Below are positions 26,791 to 36,488 of a stretch of 64,000 nucleotides of DNA, piece after piece (position 1 is the stretch's first letter; every line of letters begins with the position of its first letter). The notes under the pieces were generated by a model. The model saw only the letters and a program-made list of their open reading frames with translations. It was not told the DNA's origin and did not search any database. Source of the stretch: Bacteriovorax stolpii (lineage in GTDB: Bacteria; Bdellovibrionota; UBA2428); assembly GCA_945881775.1 (NCBI GenBank), contig CAMCVE010000008.1:1-64000 (forward strand). The letters run 5' to 3'. Made by a program: the position numbers and the translations under genes.

Positions 26791-27841
26791 ACACCGCAAG
26801 TGGGAACCGCTTGTTTTCTTCACGGCGGGCTTCACCTTCGATGCGCTGCTCTTGCATCGCATCGACGATCCTCTCATGCTCACGCATCAGGCTATCTATC
26901 TTTCGCTTGCAGCGCTGATCATCGCTTGGGATCTTTTTGGAGAAGAGGGTCATGATGTTGTTCCCTCTTGGCTTCAAAAAATTTGGAACTACCGTGAGGG
27001 CGCGCTCCATTTCATCCTAGGCACGCTGCTCAACGTCTACACAATCTTCTATTTCAAAAGTGGCTCACTGATGAGCTCAATTTTATTCCTGGCTCTCCTC
27101 GCGCTGCTGTTGTTTCTCAACGAGGCGCGGCCGCCCCGCATCTCCAAACATCTGCTCCGCAACGCGCTTTTTGGGCTTTGTCTGATCTCTTATATGAACA
27201 TTTTGGTTTCGATTGCCGTGGGCTCGGTCGGACCCTGGGTCTTCCTCCTGGCCATCGGTGTGGCCTTTGGCCTCCACGCTTGCTTTGTGAGTCTCTTACG
27301 CAGCAGGCTTCCTGGTCCGCGCATTTTGCGCGAAATTAAAGCTCCCTTCTACGCCACCGCATTGGTCTACGTGCTTCTCTACGCCTTCAAAGTGCTTCCC
27401 CCTGTCCCCGTGTCTGTGAAATACATGGGCATCTACAGGAGTATTGAGCGCGATGGTACCGAATATCGCCTGGGCTACTACGGGTCTTCATGGAAGTTTT
27501 GGCAAAACGGAGAAGATATTTTCGTTGCCCGCCCTGGAGACAAAATTGTCTGCTTCGCACAGATCTTCTCGCCCACCCGATTTAAAGACCAACTCTTTGT
27601 GCGCTGGCAACACCAAGACCCCAAACACGGCTGGCAAAGCTGGGACGCGATTCCAATCGAAGTTTCGGGCGGTCGCGAGGAAGGCTACCGCGGCTACACC
27701 GTAAAAACCAACTACCAACCCGGAAGCTGGCGCGTGTCGATCGAGACGGGAGACGGTCGGGAAGTGGGTCGCGTTGGTTTTCAAGTCGTCGCGGCAGACA
27801 CGAGCACTGCAGCACCCTCACTTGAATACGAGCGCCGCTAG
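26759..27841 (+). CDS. Multi-TM protein with C-terminal DUF2914-like domain
   Basis: Several TM helices, then GDKIVCFAQIFSPTRFKDQLFVRWQHQDPKHGWQSWDAIPIEVSGGREEGYRGYTVKTNYQPGSWRVSIETGDGREVGRVGFQV. Confidence 0.75.
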   Translation: MLKTLREKLHKHRKWEPLVFFTAGFTFDALLLHRIDDPLMLTHQAIYLSLAALIIAWDLFGEEGHDVVPSWLQKIWNYREGALHFILGTLLNVYTIFYFKSGSLMSSILFLALLALLLFLNEARPPRISKHLLRNALFGLCLISYMNILVSIAVGSVGPWVFLLAIGVAFGLHACFVSLLRSRLPGPRILREIKAPFYATALVYVLLYAFKVLPPVPVSVKYMGIYRSIERDGTEYRLGYYGSSWKFWQNGEDIFVARPGDKIVCFAQIFSPTRFKDQLFVRWQHQDPKHGWQSWDAIPIEVSGGREEGYRGYTVKTNYQPGSWRVSIETGDGREVGRVGFQVVAADTSTAAPSLEYERR

Positions 27842-28521
27842 TTCGCAAACCACTTAGGTCGAACGCGTTCGATGCGCTCGAGAATCTCCGGAGAAATATT
27901 GGTCTCGAGTATGCGACGGCGCTCCACGGAACTTTCAAAAGCGGCTGAACCAAACTTTAGTCGCTGAGACAAAACCGCTAAGTAATCCGGAGCTCCGGGT
28001 TTCAAAGCAGCCTGCTCATAGCAATAAGCAGCCATGGGTCGCACAAAAAGGTTGTCGACGGCATGGAAGCCTCCCCAGAACCAAACGTTGTAGGAGTTCG
28101 GTGCGCGCCTGACGAGCTCATCAAAGAATAGAGTCGCACCGGCATGATCGTGCCCCATGACGAAATAGTAAGGGGCGAGCATCGTGAGAAAAGAGATCTC
28201 TTTCTTGTCGGAATACTGTGCGACCGTAAATAGTTTTGAGAACATCCAGCTAAAATCGCCGTCATAGCTTTCTGGTATGTGAACCCCTTGGAGCAACTCA
28301 AGCCATGCCCATGAAATCTGCGCAGAGCGAAGCCCCGGCCAAGCCCAGTCTTCGCGGGCTCCTTTTCGGAGGCGTTCTTTAAAGGCGAGTGATTCGCGAC
28401 TTCGGACGAGACTCGCCACACGATCGGCACCGCGCGGATCCTTTCGGGCACCGGTCCAACTCGCCACCACAAGGCCCGACGAGAGAAGTAGGGCCAGAAC
28501 CTTAAGCGTCTGCGCCCTCAT
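27838..28521 (-). CDS. Exported/membrane-anchored TPR-like protein downstream of pilR
   Basis: N-terminal hydrophobic segment (MRAQTLKVLALLLSSGLVVASW); start overlaps the pilR stop by 20 bp. Confidence 0.65.
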   Translation of the reverse strand: MRAQTLKVLALLLSSGLVVASWTGARKDPRGADRVASLVRSRESLAFKERLRKGAREDWAWPGLRSAQISWAWLELLQGVHIPESYDGDFSWMFSKLFTVAQYSDKKEISFLTMLAPYYFVMGHDHAGATLFFDELVRRAPNSYNVWFWGGFHAVDNLFVRPMAAYCYEQAALKPGAPDYLAVLSQRLKFGSAAFESSVERRRILETNISPEILERIERVRPKWFAN

Positions 28522-29926
28522 CGTCGTCTCCACCTTGATCGAGATTGAATTTTTCGAGACGATAGCGCATCGAGCGCATCGAAATACTGAGCAGTCGCGC
28601 CGCATCGCGCTTGGTTCCGCCCGTCTGATGAAGCGCCTTGAGCAGGTATTCACGTTCGACGTTGGCAAGAATATCGTCGAGTTTTACGCCACTCGCATTC
28701 CAGGTAAGCGTGTTTGCGAGCGCGTCGAGTTTGGGCTTCAGAGGTTCGCGGATAAAATCGGGGAGCCCTTCGGGCATGAGAGATTGTCCGCTCTCAAGGG
28801 CCATCATACGTTCGATCACGTTCTCGAGTTCGCGAACGTTTCCGGGAAAATTGTAGGCACCCAGGAGATCCATTGTTTCTTGGGTCACGCTCTGAACATC
28901 TTTGCCGAATTTCTTCGAGAATTTCTCGACGAAGTGGCCCACAAGAAGAGGAATGTCGTCTTTGCGCTCGCGAAGAGCGGGAGCTTTGATGTGAATGACG
29001 TTCAATCGGAAGTAGAGATCTTCGCGGAAATTGCCTTTTGAAATCTCGACTTCGAGATCGCGGTTGGTCGCTGCGACAATCCGCACATTGGTCTTGATCG
29101 GTTCACTTCCTCCGACGGGATAGAAGGTGCCGTCGGCGAGAGCGCGTAGAAGCGAGGACTGCAGATGCATTGGCAACTCGCCAATCTCATCAAGGAAAAG
29201 AGTTCCGCCGTCTGCGCTTTCGAAGTAGCCTTTTTTATCCGCGATCGCTCCCGTGAAAGATCCCTTCACGTGACCAAACATTTCAGACTCAATGAGATTC
29301 TCAGGAATCGCTCCGCAGTTAACGGAAATAAAGGGACCAGGCGCCAAAGGGCTATTGTAGTGAAGCGCTTTTGCGATGAGCTCTTTACCTGTTCCGCTTT
29401 CACCGGTGACAAGGATGTTTGAGGGCGTAGGGCCCACGCGCCTGATGAGCTCAAAAATGCGGAGCATCGACGGCGCTTGGCCAATGATACTCGAGAACTG
29501 GTACTTCTCGCCGACCTCTTTGCGAAGGCGAACGTTGTCCTGTACGAGAGTCTTGTTCTCGAGAGCTTTCTCGATACGGATTTTAACGTCGTCGATCTTG
29601 AAAGGCTTTGAGAGATAGTCAAAGGCTCCGAGCTTCATCGCTTCGACAGCGGTCTCTGTCGAACCAAAGGCTGTGATCATGAGCACCGAAGCGCCTGGAT
29701 CGCGTTCTTTGACCTTGCTGAGTAGCTCAATGCCCGACATCTCTGGCATCTGGATGTCAGAGATGATCAAGTCGTATTGTTCGTTCTGGAGTTTGTCCCA
29801 AGCCACTCGACCGTTCTCGGCGAGGTCCACGTCCATACGTTCGCGCTTGAGCATGATTTGCAAGAATTCGCGAATACTTGTTTCGTCATCAACGACGAGG
29901 ATGCGGGCACGGGCTTTGGACTTCAT
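28502..29926 (-). CDS. pilR: NtrC-type sigma-54-dependent response regulator PilR
   Basis: Receiver domain, GESGTGKELIAKALH, GSFTGAIADKKGYFESADGGTLFLDEIGE and a Fis-type HTH (RDAARLLSISMRSMRYRLEKF). Confidence 0.92.
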   Translation of the reverse strand: MKSKARARILVVDDETSIREFLQIMLKRERMDVDLAENGRVAWDKLQNEQYDLIISDIQMPEMSGIELLSKVKERDPGASVLMITAFGSTETAVEAMKLGAFDYLSKPFKIDDVKIRIEKALENKTLVQDNVRLRKEVGEKYQFSSIIGQAPSMLRIFELIRRVGPTPSNILVTGESGTGKELIAKALHYNSPLAPGPFISVNCGAIPENLIESEMFGHVKGSFTGAIADKKGYFESADGGTLFLDEIGELPMHLQSSLLRALADGTFYPVGGSEPIKTNVRIVAATNRDLEVEISKGNFREDLYFRLNVIHIKAPALRERKDDIPLLVGHFVEKFSKKFGKDVQSVTQETMDLLGAYNFPGNVRELENVIERMMALESGQSLMPEGLPDFIREPLKPKLDALANTLTWNASGVKLDDILANVEREYLLKALHQTGGTKRDAARLLSISMRSMRYRLEKFNLDQGGDDDEGADA

Positions 29927-31470
29927 GACTTCTCACTCCCCAAGAAACTGATACGGAAGATGCTACCACCTTTTTCGCAAAAATCAGGTGCGGGAGATTC
30001 GACTTCTATGCGGGCTCCCATAGCCTCAAGAACCTTGTAACTCACCGCAAGACCAAGACCGGTGCCTTTGTCTTTTGTTGTAAAGAAGGGTTCAAAAAGT
30101 CGTTTTCGATTTGCGGGCGTGATTCCACTGCCGTCATCGCGAACTTCGAGAATGCCGTTGGGAGTCACAAACACTTCGACACGTTTGGCTCCGGCCTGAC
30201 CCGAGTTCAGGATAAAGTTGAGAAGCACTTGGGTAATTTTATTGGGCTCTCCTTGAATTCTAACAGGTGAATCGGGAGCGCTCAAAGACAGTTCGCAGCC
30301 CAGCTGGACCCACTTCGAATTGACATTTAGGCTCTCGAAACATTGCCTCGTGACCTCGAGGAGATCGAGACTTTTTAGATCGAGTTTTTGAGGACGCACA
30401 TACTCAAGAAATTCGGTAATAAGCGCGTCGAGGCGAGTGGATTCGCGTTGGATGATATTGAGGAGCTGTTTGTCTTCAGAGTGGAGGCCCGCGCTACCTG
30501 CGAGCAACTGAGCGCTGCCCGAAATTCCGGCAAGTGGGTTGCGAATCTCGTGAGCGATGCCCGCCGCAAGCTTACCGATCGCGGCGAGTTTCTCGGACAT
30601 GCGCAAGTCGTCTTCCATCTTGAGGACATGGGTCAGATCCTGGAACACAAAGAGTGTTCCGATGATGCTTTGGTCTTCAGGGTCTTTAAGTCGCGCAAGT
30701 GAGAAACCGAGCTTAAGCAGGTGTCCCTGCGAGTTCATGTAGTCCACAACCTCACGACTCCGCTCCAGCCCGGGATGAGTGTGCGCCGCCTCGAGATTGA
30801 GTCCAGGCACAAGATCTGAAATCGGACGATGCAGAACAGCCTCTTCACGCACTCCTAGGATGCGGCTTCCCACCTGATTGACTTGAATCACGCGTCCTTC
30901 CGAGTCAATACTCACAAGTCCGGAGGGAATATTGGCGAGGATAACTTTTTGCAAATTCTCGAGGCGACGCCTGGCCGTCTCGGAGCGAACAAGCGCGAAG
31001 TCCGTACGTTGAAGCAGTCTCGACAAATAAAAACTTAGGGCGCCCACAGCCAGGATGGCCACCCAAACACCGACCACGCCCAGTCCCCAGCCCATCGCGA
31101 GGCCTGAGAAAAAGACGCCCGCGCCGATAATGGCAAAAGAGAGCTTGCCACGAAAGATAATGGGGCCGAGCGCGCTAAGAATCGGAAATAGAACCAGGAA
31201 AGGTGAAGCGCTGCCACCCGAAACTCGGACAAGCACCGTAAACAGAGCGGCGTCGCAAAAAAATAGTCCGAGCAGCGAAGAAGTAGAAAGCGGCACAAAC
31301 AGCGAAAGCAATTGCCCGAGCGTAATAATCGAAGCGATCAGGAAAATCTGACTTTCACGAAATGGGGCGCCGTCGAGAACAATATTCGGAGCAATCCACC
31401 CCAAAAGAATCAAGAAGAAGACGTAGAAGAGGCCCCGAAACCCCAACACGCGCGAGGATTCGGACATCAA
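29923..31470 (-). CDS. pilS: Sensor histidine kinase PilS
   Basis: Six TM-like helices, PAS domain, AAGIAHEIRNPLAGISGSAQLL and an HATPase domain. Confidence 0.92.
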   Translation of the reverse strand: MMSESSRVLGFRGLFYVFFLILLGWIAPNIVLDGAPFRESQIFLIASIITLGQLLSLFVPLSTSSLLGLFFCDAALFTVLVRVSGGSASPFLVLFPILSALGPIIFRGKLSFAIIGAGVFFSGLAMGWGLGVVGVWVAILAVGALSFYLSRLLQRTDFALVRSETARRRLENLQKVILANIPSGLVSIDSEGRVIQVNQVGSRILGVREEAVLHRPISDLVPGLNLEAAHTHPGLERSREVVDYMNSQGHLLKLGFSLARLKDPEDQSIIGTLFVFQDLTHVLKMEDDLRMSEKLAAIGKLAAGIAHEIRNPLAGISGSAQLLAGSAGLHSEDKQLLNIIQRESTRLDALITEFLEYVRPQKLDLKSLDLLEVTRQCFESLNVNSKWVQLGCELSLSAPDSPVRIQGEPNKITQVLLNFILNSGQAGAKRVEVFVTPNGILEVRDDGSGITPANRKRLFEPFFTTKDKGTGLGLAVSYKVLEAMGARIEVESPAPDFCEKGGSIFRISFLGSEKS

Positions 31471-32747
31471 TTGCCTCCCGACATGACCTCTCCCATCTTG
31501 AAGATGGGCAAGTACATGGGGATGAGGATTCCCGCAACGACAACACCAACGAGAACGATCATAAGGGGTTCGATGATCGACGTGATACTGCCCACAACAG
31601 CATCAACTTCGTCTTCGTAGAAATCGGCGATCTTTTGAAGCATCGTATCGATCGCACCGGTCTGCTCACCGATTGCGATCATGCTTGTTGCCATCTTTGG
31701 AAACAAATTCGATTTCGTCAGGGGCGCTGAGATCGAGTTACCTTGGCTCACTTCTGCCTTAATGTTGAGAAGCGTGCGCTCGACGGCAACGTTTCCCGCA
31801 ACGCGAGCCGTAATATCAAGCGCTTCAAGAATCGGCACACCGGACTGAATGAGTGTTCCAAATGTCCGCGAGAATCGCGCAATCGCAACTTTAGCGATGA
31901 GAGGGCCAATGATTGGAAATTTGACGAGTACGGGATCGATGACAGCTCGAGCAGCTTCATTCTTAAAGAGATAAGTCACGAGACCGACCACAAGTCCAAT
32001 TCCACCGAGATAGGCCCACCAAAACTCGCGGATAAGATCCGAGAGTCGGAGGACCATTTTTGTGGGTCCCGGAAGTTCTTGGCCATTGGACGAGAACATC
32101 TCAGCAAACGTCGGAACAACAAACATCAGCATCACGCTGACGATCACCACCATAAGCACCAACATGAAAGCGGGATAAGTCATCGCTGAGACGACTTTGC
32201 GACGCAGTTTGCTGGTCTTCTCGTAGTAATGGGCGAGGCGCTCCAAGATTTTGTCGAGAGAACCTGAGATCTCACCGGCCGCAACGAGGTTGATGAAAAT
32301 TCGGTCAAAGATAGCCGGATGGTTCTTGAGGGCTTCTGTGAAGCTCTGTCCGCCTTCAACTTTAGACCGGATGTTAGCAAGCGCACGCCCAAAGCCGGGC
32401 GTTTCGACAGTGTCGGAAAGCACGTTTAGAGCCTGCACTGTGGGAATACCTGCGGCCTGCATCACAGACATCTGCCGAATGAACGCCGCGAACTCGGTAA
32501 GACTTGGCACGGGTGAGGACAAAGAATCAAAGACGGTAGAGAGATCGGACCAGTTGACCGCGGGCTTTTCGCCCGATCCGGCGGAGTTGGCCTTGCGTGG
32601 AGCTGCCCCACCCTTGAGAAGGACAAGCTTTGAGGCACGAATGCCTTTGGCCCTGAGCATCCCGCGCGCCTCAACGGCATCACCAGCTTCGAGTTCACCG
32701 GAAACTTTTTTAGCTGCGTTGTTGTAGCCCTCGTACTTAATTTTCAT
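31467..32747 (-). CDS. pilC: Type IV pilus inner-membrane platform protein PilC
   Basis: FIRQMSVMQAAGIPTVQALNVL and two T2SF domains ending LPIFKMGEVMSGGN. Confidence 0.95.
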   Translation of the reverse strand: MKIKYEGYNNAAKKVSGELEAGDAVEARGMLRAKGIRASKLVLLKGGAAPRKANSAGSGEKPAVNWSDLSTVFDSLSSPVPSLTEFAAFIRQMSVMQAAGIPTVQALNVLSDTVETPGFGRALANIRSKVEGGQSFTEALKNHPAIFDRIFINLVAAGEISGSLDKILERLAHYYEKTSKLRRKVVSAMTYPAFMLVLMVVIVSVMLMFVVPTFAEMFSSNGQELPGPTKMVLRLSDLIREFWWAYLGGIGLVVGLVTYLFKNEAARAVIDPVLVKFPIIGPLIAKVAIARFSRTFGTLIQSGVPILEALDITARVAGNVAVERTLLNIKAEVSQGNSISAPLTKSNLFPKMATSMIAIGEQTGAIDTMLQKIADFYEDEVDAVVGSITSIIEPLMIVLVGVVVAGILIPMYLPIFKMGEVMSGGN

Positions 32748-33835
32748 GCAGCCCTACCTTTGAGGCGCGGGCTCTTTGAGATGAGGCGCTCGAGTTCTTC
32801 GACGTCGGGGCTGTGATTGAGAGCATCCTCGAGCGTGATCACACCTTGTTCGAGATAGGACATGAGATTCTGGTTCATGGTGCTCATGCCCGTGTTCTCT
32901 TGACCGAGCTGCATGTGACCATAAACTTGGTGGAGTTTGTTCTCACGGATGAGGTTACGGACCGCTGGAGTCATCGCGAGATATTCGTAGACCATGACAC
33001 GTCCCTTACGATCGGCTCGCTTGATGAGGTTTTGAGAAATCACCGCCTCCAGACAGAACGAGAGCTGCAAGCGGATGTAATCCTGGTGATCGGCTGGGAA
33101 GAGCTGCACCAGACGCGTGATCGAGTGAATGGCGCCGTTGGTGTGCAATGTCGAGAAGACAAGATGACCTGTCTCAGCCGCATACATCGCCGACTCGGCC
33201 GTTTCTCGGTCACGCATTTCCCCCACCATGATCACGTCGGGATCCTCACGAAGGACCTGACGGAGCGCACGGTGGAAGCTCAGACAATCCACGCCAAGCT
33301 CACGCTGGTTGACGATGCTCGTATGGTGGGTGTGCGTGTATTCGATGGGGTCTTCAATTGTCACGACATGGTAGCGAGAGGTTTTGTTGATCTTATCGAT
33401 AAACGAGGCAAGCGAGGTCGATTTGCCCGATCCCGTAGCTCCCGTGACAAGCACAAGTCCGTGAGGTCGCTTCACGATGTCGCAGATCTGCTTGTTGAAG
33501 CCGAGCGTCTGCAGATCGGGGATCTCGTTGTTGATACGACGAAAGACAGCAGCCACGGCGCCGCGCTGAACAAATAAGTTGGCGCGGCAACGTGCGATAC
33601 CCTGAAGTCCAAAGGCAAAGTCGATTTCTTTTTCGCGGTCAAAGGCTTCGCGCTGGCGATGATCCAGTAAGGGATAACAAAGAGCCTTCACCTCCTCAGG
33701 AGTGAGAGGATCGGCCTTCACGCGCACGACCAAGCCATTCACTCGAAGCGCGGGCGGCGATCCAACCGTCAAATGCAAGTCGGACGCACCTTTTTCGACC
33801 ATCAACTTCAGGAGTGCAGAAAGTTCAAATCCCAT
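32744..33835 (-). CDS. pilT: Type IV pilus retraction ATPase PilT
   Basis: GASDLHLTVGSPPALRVNG, TGATGSGKSTSLAS and the AIRNLIRENK-like motif AVRNLIRENKLHQV. Confidence 0.95.
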   Translation of the reverse strand: MGFELSALLKLMVEKGASDLHLTVGSPPALRVNGLVVRVKADPLTPEEVKALCYPLLDHRQREAFDREKEIDFAFGLQGIARCRANLFVQRGAVAAVFRRINNEIPDLQTLGFNKQICDIVKRPHGLVLVTGATGSGKSTSLASFIDKINKTSRYHVVTIEDPIEYTHTHHTSIVNQRELGVDCLSFHRALRQVLREDPDVIMVGEMRDRETAESAMYAAETGHLVFSTLHTNGAIHSITRLVQLFPADHQDYIRLQLSFCLEAVISQNLIKRADRKGRVMVYEYLAMTPAVRNLIRENKLHQVYGHMQLGQENTGMSTMNQNLMSYLEQGVITLEDALNHSPDVEELERLISKSPRLKGRAA

Positions 33836-33847
33836 AACATCCTCGCA

Positions 33848-35536
33848 TTAGTCCGCCGCCTGAAGTTCGCCCACCGTTGTGGTGCCGGCGATCACTTTGC
33901 GCATACAGTTGATTTTAAGAGTTCTCATACCTTCGGCGATAGCCGCCTTACGGAGCTCAGCTGTGCCTACGTTCTGACCAATTTTTTCCTTAAGCGTTTC
34001 CGTGAGAACCATCACTTCATGGATCGCCACACGTCCTTTGTAACCCGTACCGCGACAAGCAGGGCAGCCTTTGCCCTTCATCGGCTTGAACTTGCCCATG
34101 ACGGAATCCGGAAAGCCCATCTTTTTTAGATCGGCGACGCTGTAGCTTGAGTCTTCGGTCTTACACTCTTTGCAAATGCGGCGAACCAGTCGTTGTGCCA
34201 CGATGATATGAACGGCGGCGTTGATGAGGAAGGAGTCGAGACCCATATCCTTGAGACGCATGATGGTACTCGCCGCGTCGTTGGTGTGCAGCGTCGACAG
34301 AACCATGTGACCCGTGAGAGCCGCCTTGAATGCGATCTCGGCCGTTTCCTTGTCCCGGACCTCACCCAGAAGAATCACGTCCGGGTCTTGGCGCAAGAGG
34401 GCGCGAAGAGTTTCGGAGAAGGTGAGCCCAATATGTTCTTTGGTCTGAGTTTGGTTGATCCCGCGGAAGTTGTACTCGACAGGATCTTCAATCGTGGAGA
34501 TGTTCACGTCGGGCTTGTTGAGAAAATTGATCGCGCCATAAAGCGTTGTGGTTTTACCAGAACCCGTAGCGCCCGTTACAAGGCAAATGCCCCAAGGTTT
34601 GGTGATCGCTGCGATAAATTTGGCAAGGTCGTCTTTCTCAAAGCCCAGCGACTCCATCTCGACGACCGCAGACGACTTGTCGAGAATACGAAGCACAACT
34701 TTTTCGCCGTAGATCGTTGGAAGCGTGTTGACCCGGAAGTCGATAACCTTGCCTTCGGGCGTCTTAAATCGGATACGCCCGTCTTGAGGGAGTCGTTTTT
34801 CGTCGAGGCGCATCTTCGACATGACCTTGATGCGCGCCACAAGAGCGCTCTTAGCGGCAACGGGTGGTTTTGCCGCGGGTACAAGGTCGCCGTCGATACG
34901 GAAACGAATCCGAACTTCGCCCTCATAAGGCTCGATATGAATGTCTGAGGCCCGCTTACGAACGGCATCGATAAGAACGCTCGAGACGAATTGAATGATC
35001 GGAGCATCGTCTTCCGAATGTTCGCTTTGACCCGATTCGTTTTCGGTGTCGATAACTGAGGCGTTTTCGGCGTCAGTGGCAAGGCTCGAAGCCATGTTCG
35101 ACATGACGTCTGCGCCCCACTCACGCTGGATAATTTCACTGAGAATACTAGGCGCACAAAGAACCTGCTCGACACGCAAACGTGTCTGGAAGCGAATCTC
35201 GTCGAGACACTGGACGTTGGTGGGATCACACGTTGCGATGACCAGTGTGCTGTTGCGTTTGCCGACAGGGAGAATCTTGTGTTTTTTGCAAAGTGAGGGC
35301 GAAACGAGTGCGATCAGCTCCTGATCAAGCTCGATCCCGTGCAGGTCCATGATCGTGAGACGATAATGCTTGGCGAGGATCTGCAGCAACGCTCCTTCGT
35401 CGATGATTTTCTCGGCAACGAGAGCATCGACAAAGCGCACGTTTTTCTTGCGACTGTCCTCCAAAAGCTTCGCGAGCTGCTCAGCATTGACGACTTTTTC
35501 GCCAATGAGAACGTCCGCAAGGCGGGTTGCCATCAT
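33848..35536 (-). CDS. pilB: Type IV pilus extension ATPase PilB
   Basis: GATGSGKTTTLYGAINFLN and tetracysteine zinc site CKEC...CPAC. Confidence 0.95.
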   Translation of the reverse strand: MMATRLADVLIGEKVVNAEQLAKLLEDSRKKNVRFVDALVAEKIIDEGALLQILAKHYRLTIMDLHGIELDQELIALVSPSLCKKHKILPVGKRNSTLVIATCDPTNVQCLDEIRFQTRLRVEQVLCAPSILSEIIQREWGADVMSNMASSLATDAENASVIDTENESGQSEHSEDDAPIIQFVSSVLIDAVRKRASDIHIEPYEGEVRIRFRIDGDLVPAAKPPVAAKSALVARIKVMSKMRLDEKRLPQDGRIRFKTPEGKVIDFRVNTLPTIYGEKVVLRILDKSSAVVEMESLGFEKDDLAKFIAAITKPWGICLVTGATGSGKTTTLYGAINFLNKPDVNISTIEDPVEYNFRGINQTQTKEHIGLTFSETLRALLRQDPDVILLGEVRDKETAEIAFKAALTGHMVLSTLHTNDAASTIMRLKDMGLDSFLINAAVHIIVAQRLVRRICKECKTEDSSYSVADLKKMGFPDSVMGKFKPMKGKGCPACRGTGYKGRVAIHEVMVLTETLKEKIGQNVGTAELRKAAIAEGMRTLKINCMRKVIAGTTTVGELQAAD

Positions 35537-35695
35537 TAGAATTCGACTCCTCTAGGAGTCCTATCGACAATTTTGACCGGAAAGTGAACCCTTCGACGCA
35601 TCGCCCTCTAGAGACAAAGTTCCGCCGCTTGGCGCCCTGCATCATCGCTTGAGACTGATTGGAGTTTCTATCGATGCGGGTTAAATTGGGAACTC

Positions 35696-36478
35696 ATGAA
35701 AATCGCAGTACTCGTCAAGCAAACCCCAGACACCGAAACCAAGGCCAATCTCGGAGCCCAAGGGCTCGAAACGACTGGCCTCAAATTCATTCTCAATCCT
35801 TATGATGAGTTCGCTGTCGAAGAAGCCATTCAGCTGCGCGACAAGCTCAAAGGTGAAGCTGTTGTGGTGAGCCTTGGACCCGACCGTGTGGTCGATGCCA
35901 TGCGCACCGCTCTTGCGATGGGCTGCGATACAGGAATCCATATCAAAGTCTCCGAAGACGAGCTCAAAAAACTCGACTCGTTCACGGTCGCAAAGGCTTT
36001 GGCTTCAGCCCTGAAGCAAAAGGGTCCCTTCGATCTTATCCTCGCCGGTAAACAGGCCATCGACGACGACGCCCTTGCCGTTCCGCAAATGGTCGCTGAG
36101 TTTCTTGAGCTGCCGCGGGTTACGGTGGTTACCAAACTTGAAATGAGCGCTGATGCCAAAAGTGCCAAACTTCGTCGTGCTGTCGAAGGCGGCGCAGAAG
36201 AAGTTATTGAGGTGACCTTACCTGTGCTTGTGGCCGCCCACAAAGGGATCAACACCCCTCGCTATGCTTCGCTCCCCGGCATCATGAAAGCCAAGCAAAA
36301 GAAAGTTGAACTCATTGAGCTCGCAGCTCTCGGGCTCTCGTCAAACGACGCCAAAGTGACCTACGAGAAATTCGAGCTCCCCCCTGAAAAAGCTCCAGGA
36401 AAAATTTTCAAAGGCAGCCCCCAAGAACTCGCCGAACAGATCGTCCAGCATCTGCGCAACGAAGCGAAAGTGATCTAA
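35696..36478 (+). CDS. etfB: Electron transfer flavoprotein beta subunit
   Basis: MKIAVLVKQTPDTE, NPYDEFAVEEAIQL and AGKQAIDDD. Confidence 0.93.
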   Translation: MKIAVLVKQTPDTETKANLGAQGLETTGLKFILNPYDEFAVEEAIQLRDKLKGEAVVVSLGPDRVVDAMRTALAMGCDTGIHIKVSEDELKKLDSFTVAKALASALKQKGPFDLILAGKQAIDDDALAVPQMVAEFLELPRVTVVTKLEMSADAKSAKLRRAVEGGAEEVIEVTLPVLVAAHKGINTPRYASLPGIMKAKQKKVELIELAALGLSSNDAKVTYEKFELPPEKAPGKIFKGSPQELAEQIVQHLRNEAKVI

Positions 36479-36488
36479 GGAGTCCATC

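Noticed and set aside
32813-33577. 254-aa plus-strand ORF
   Set aside because: Antisense to pilT; His/Asp-rich shadow translation.
34193-34948. 251-aa plus-strand ORF
   Set aside because: Antisense to pilB; shadow ORF.
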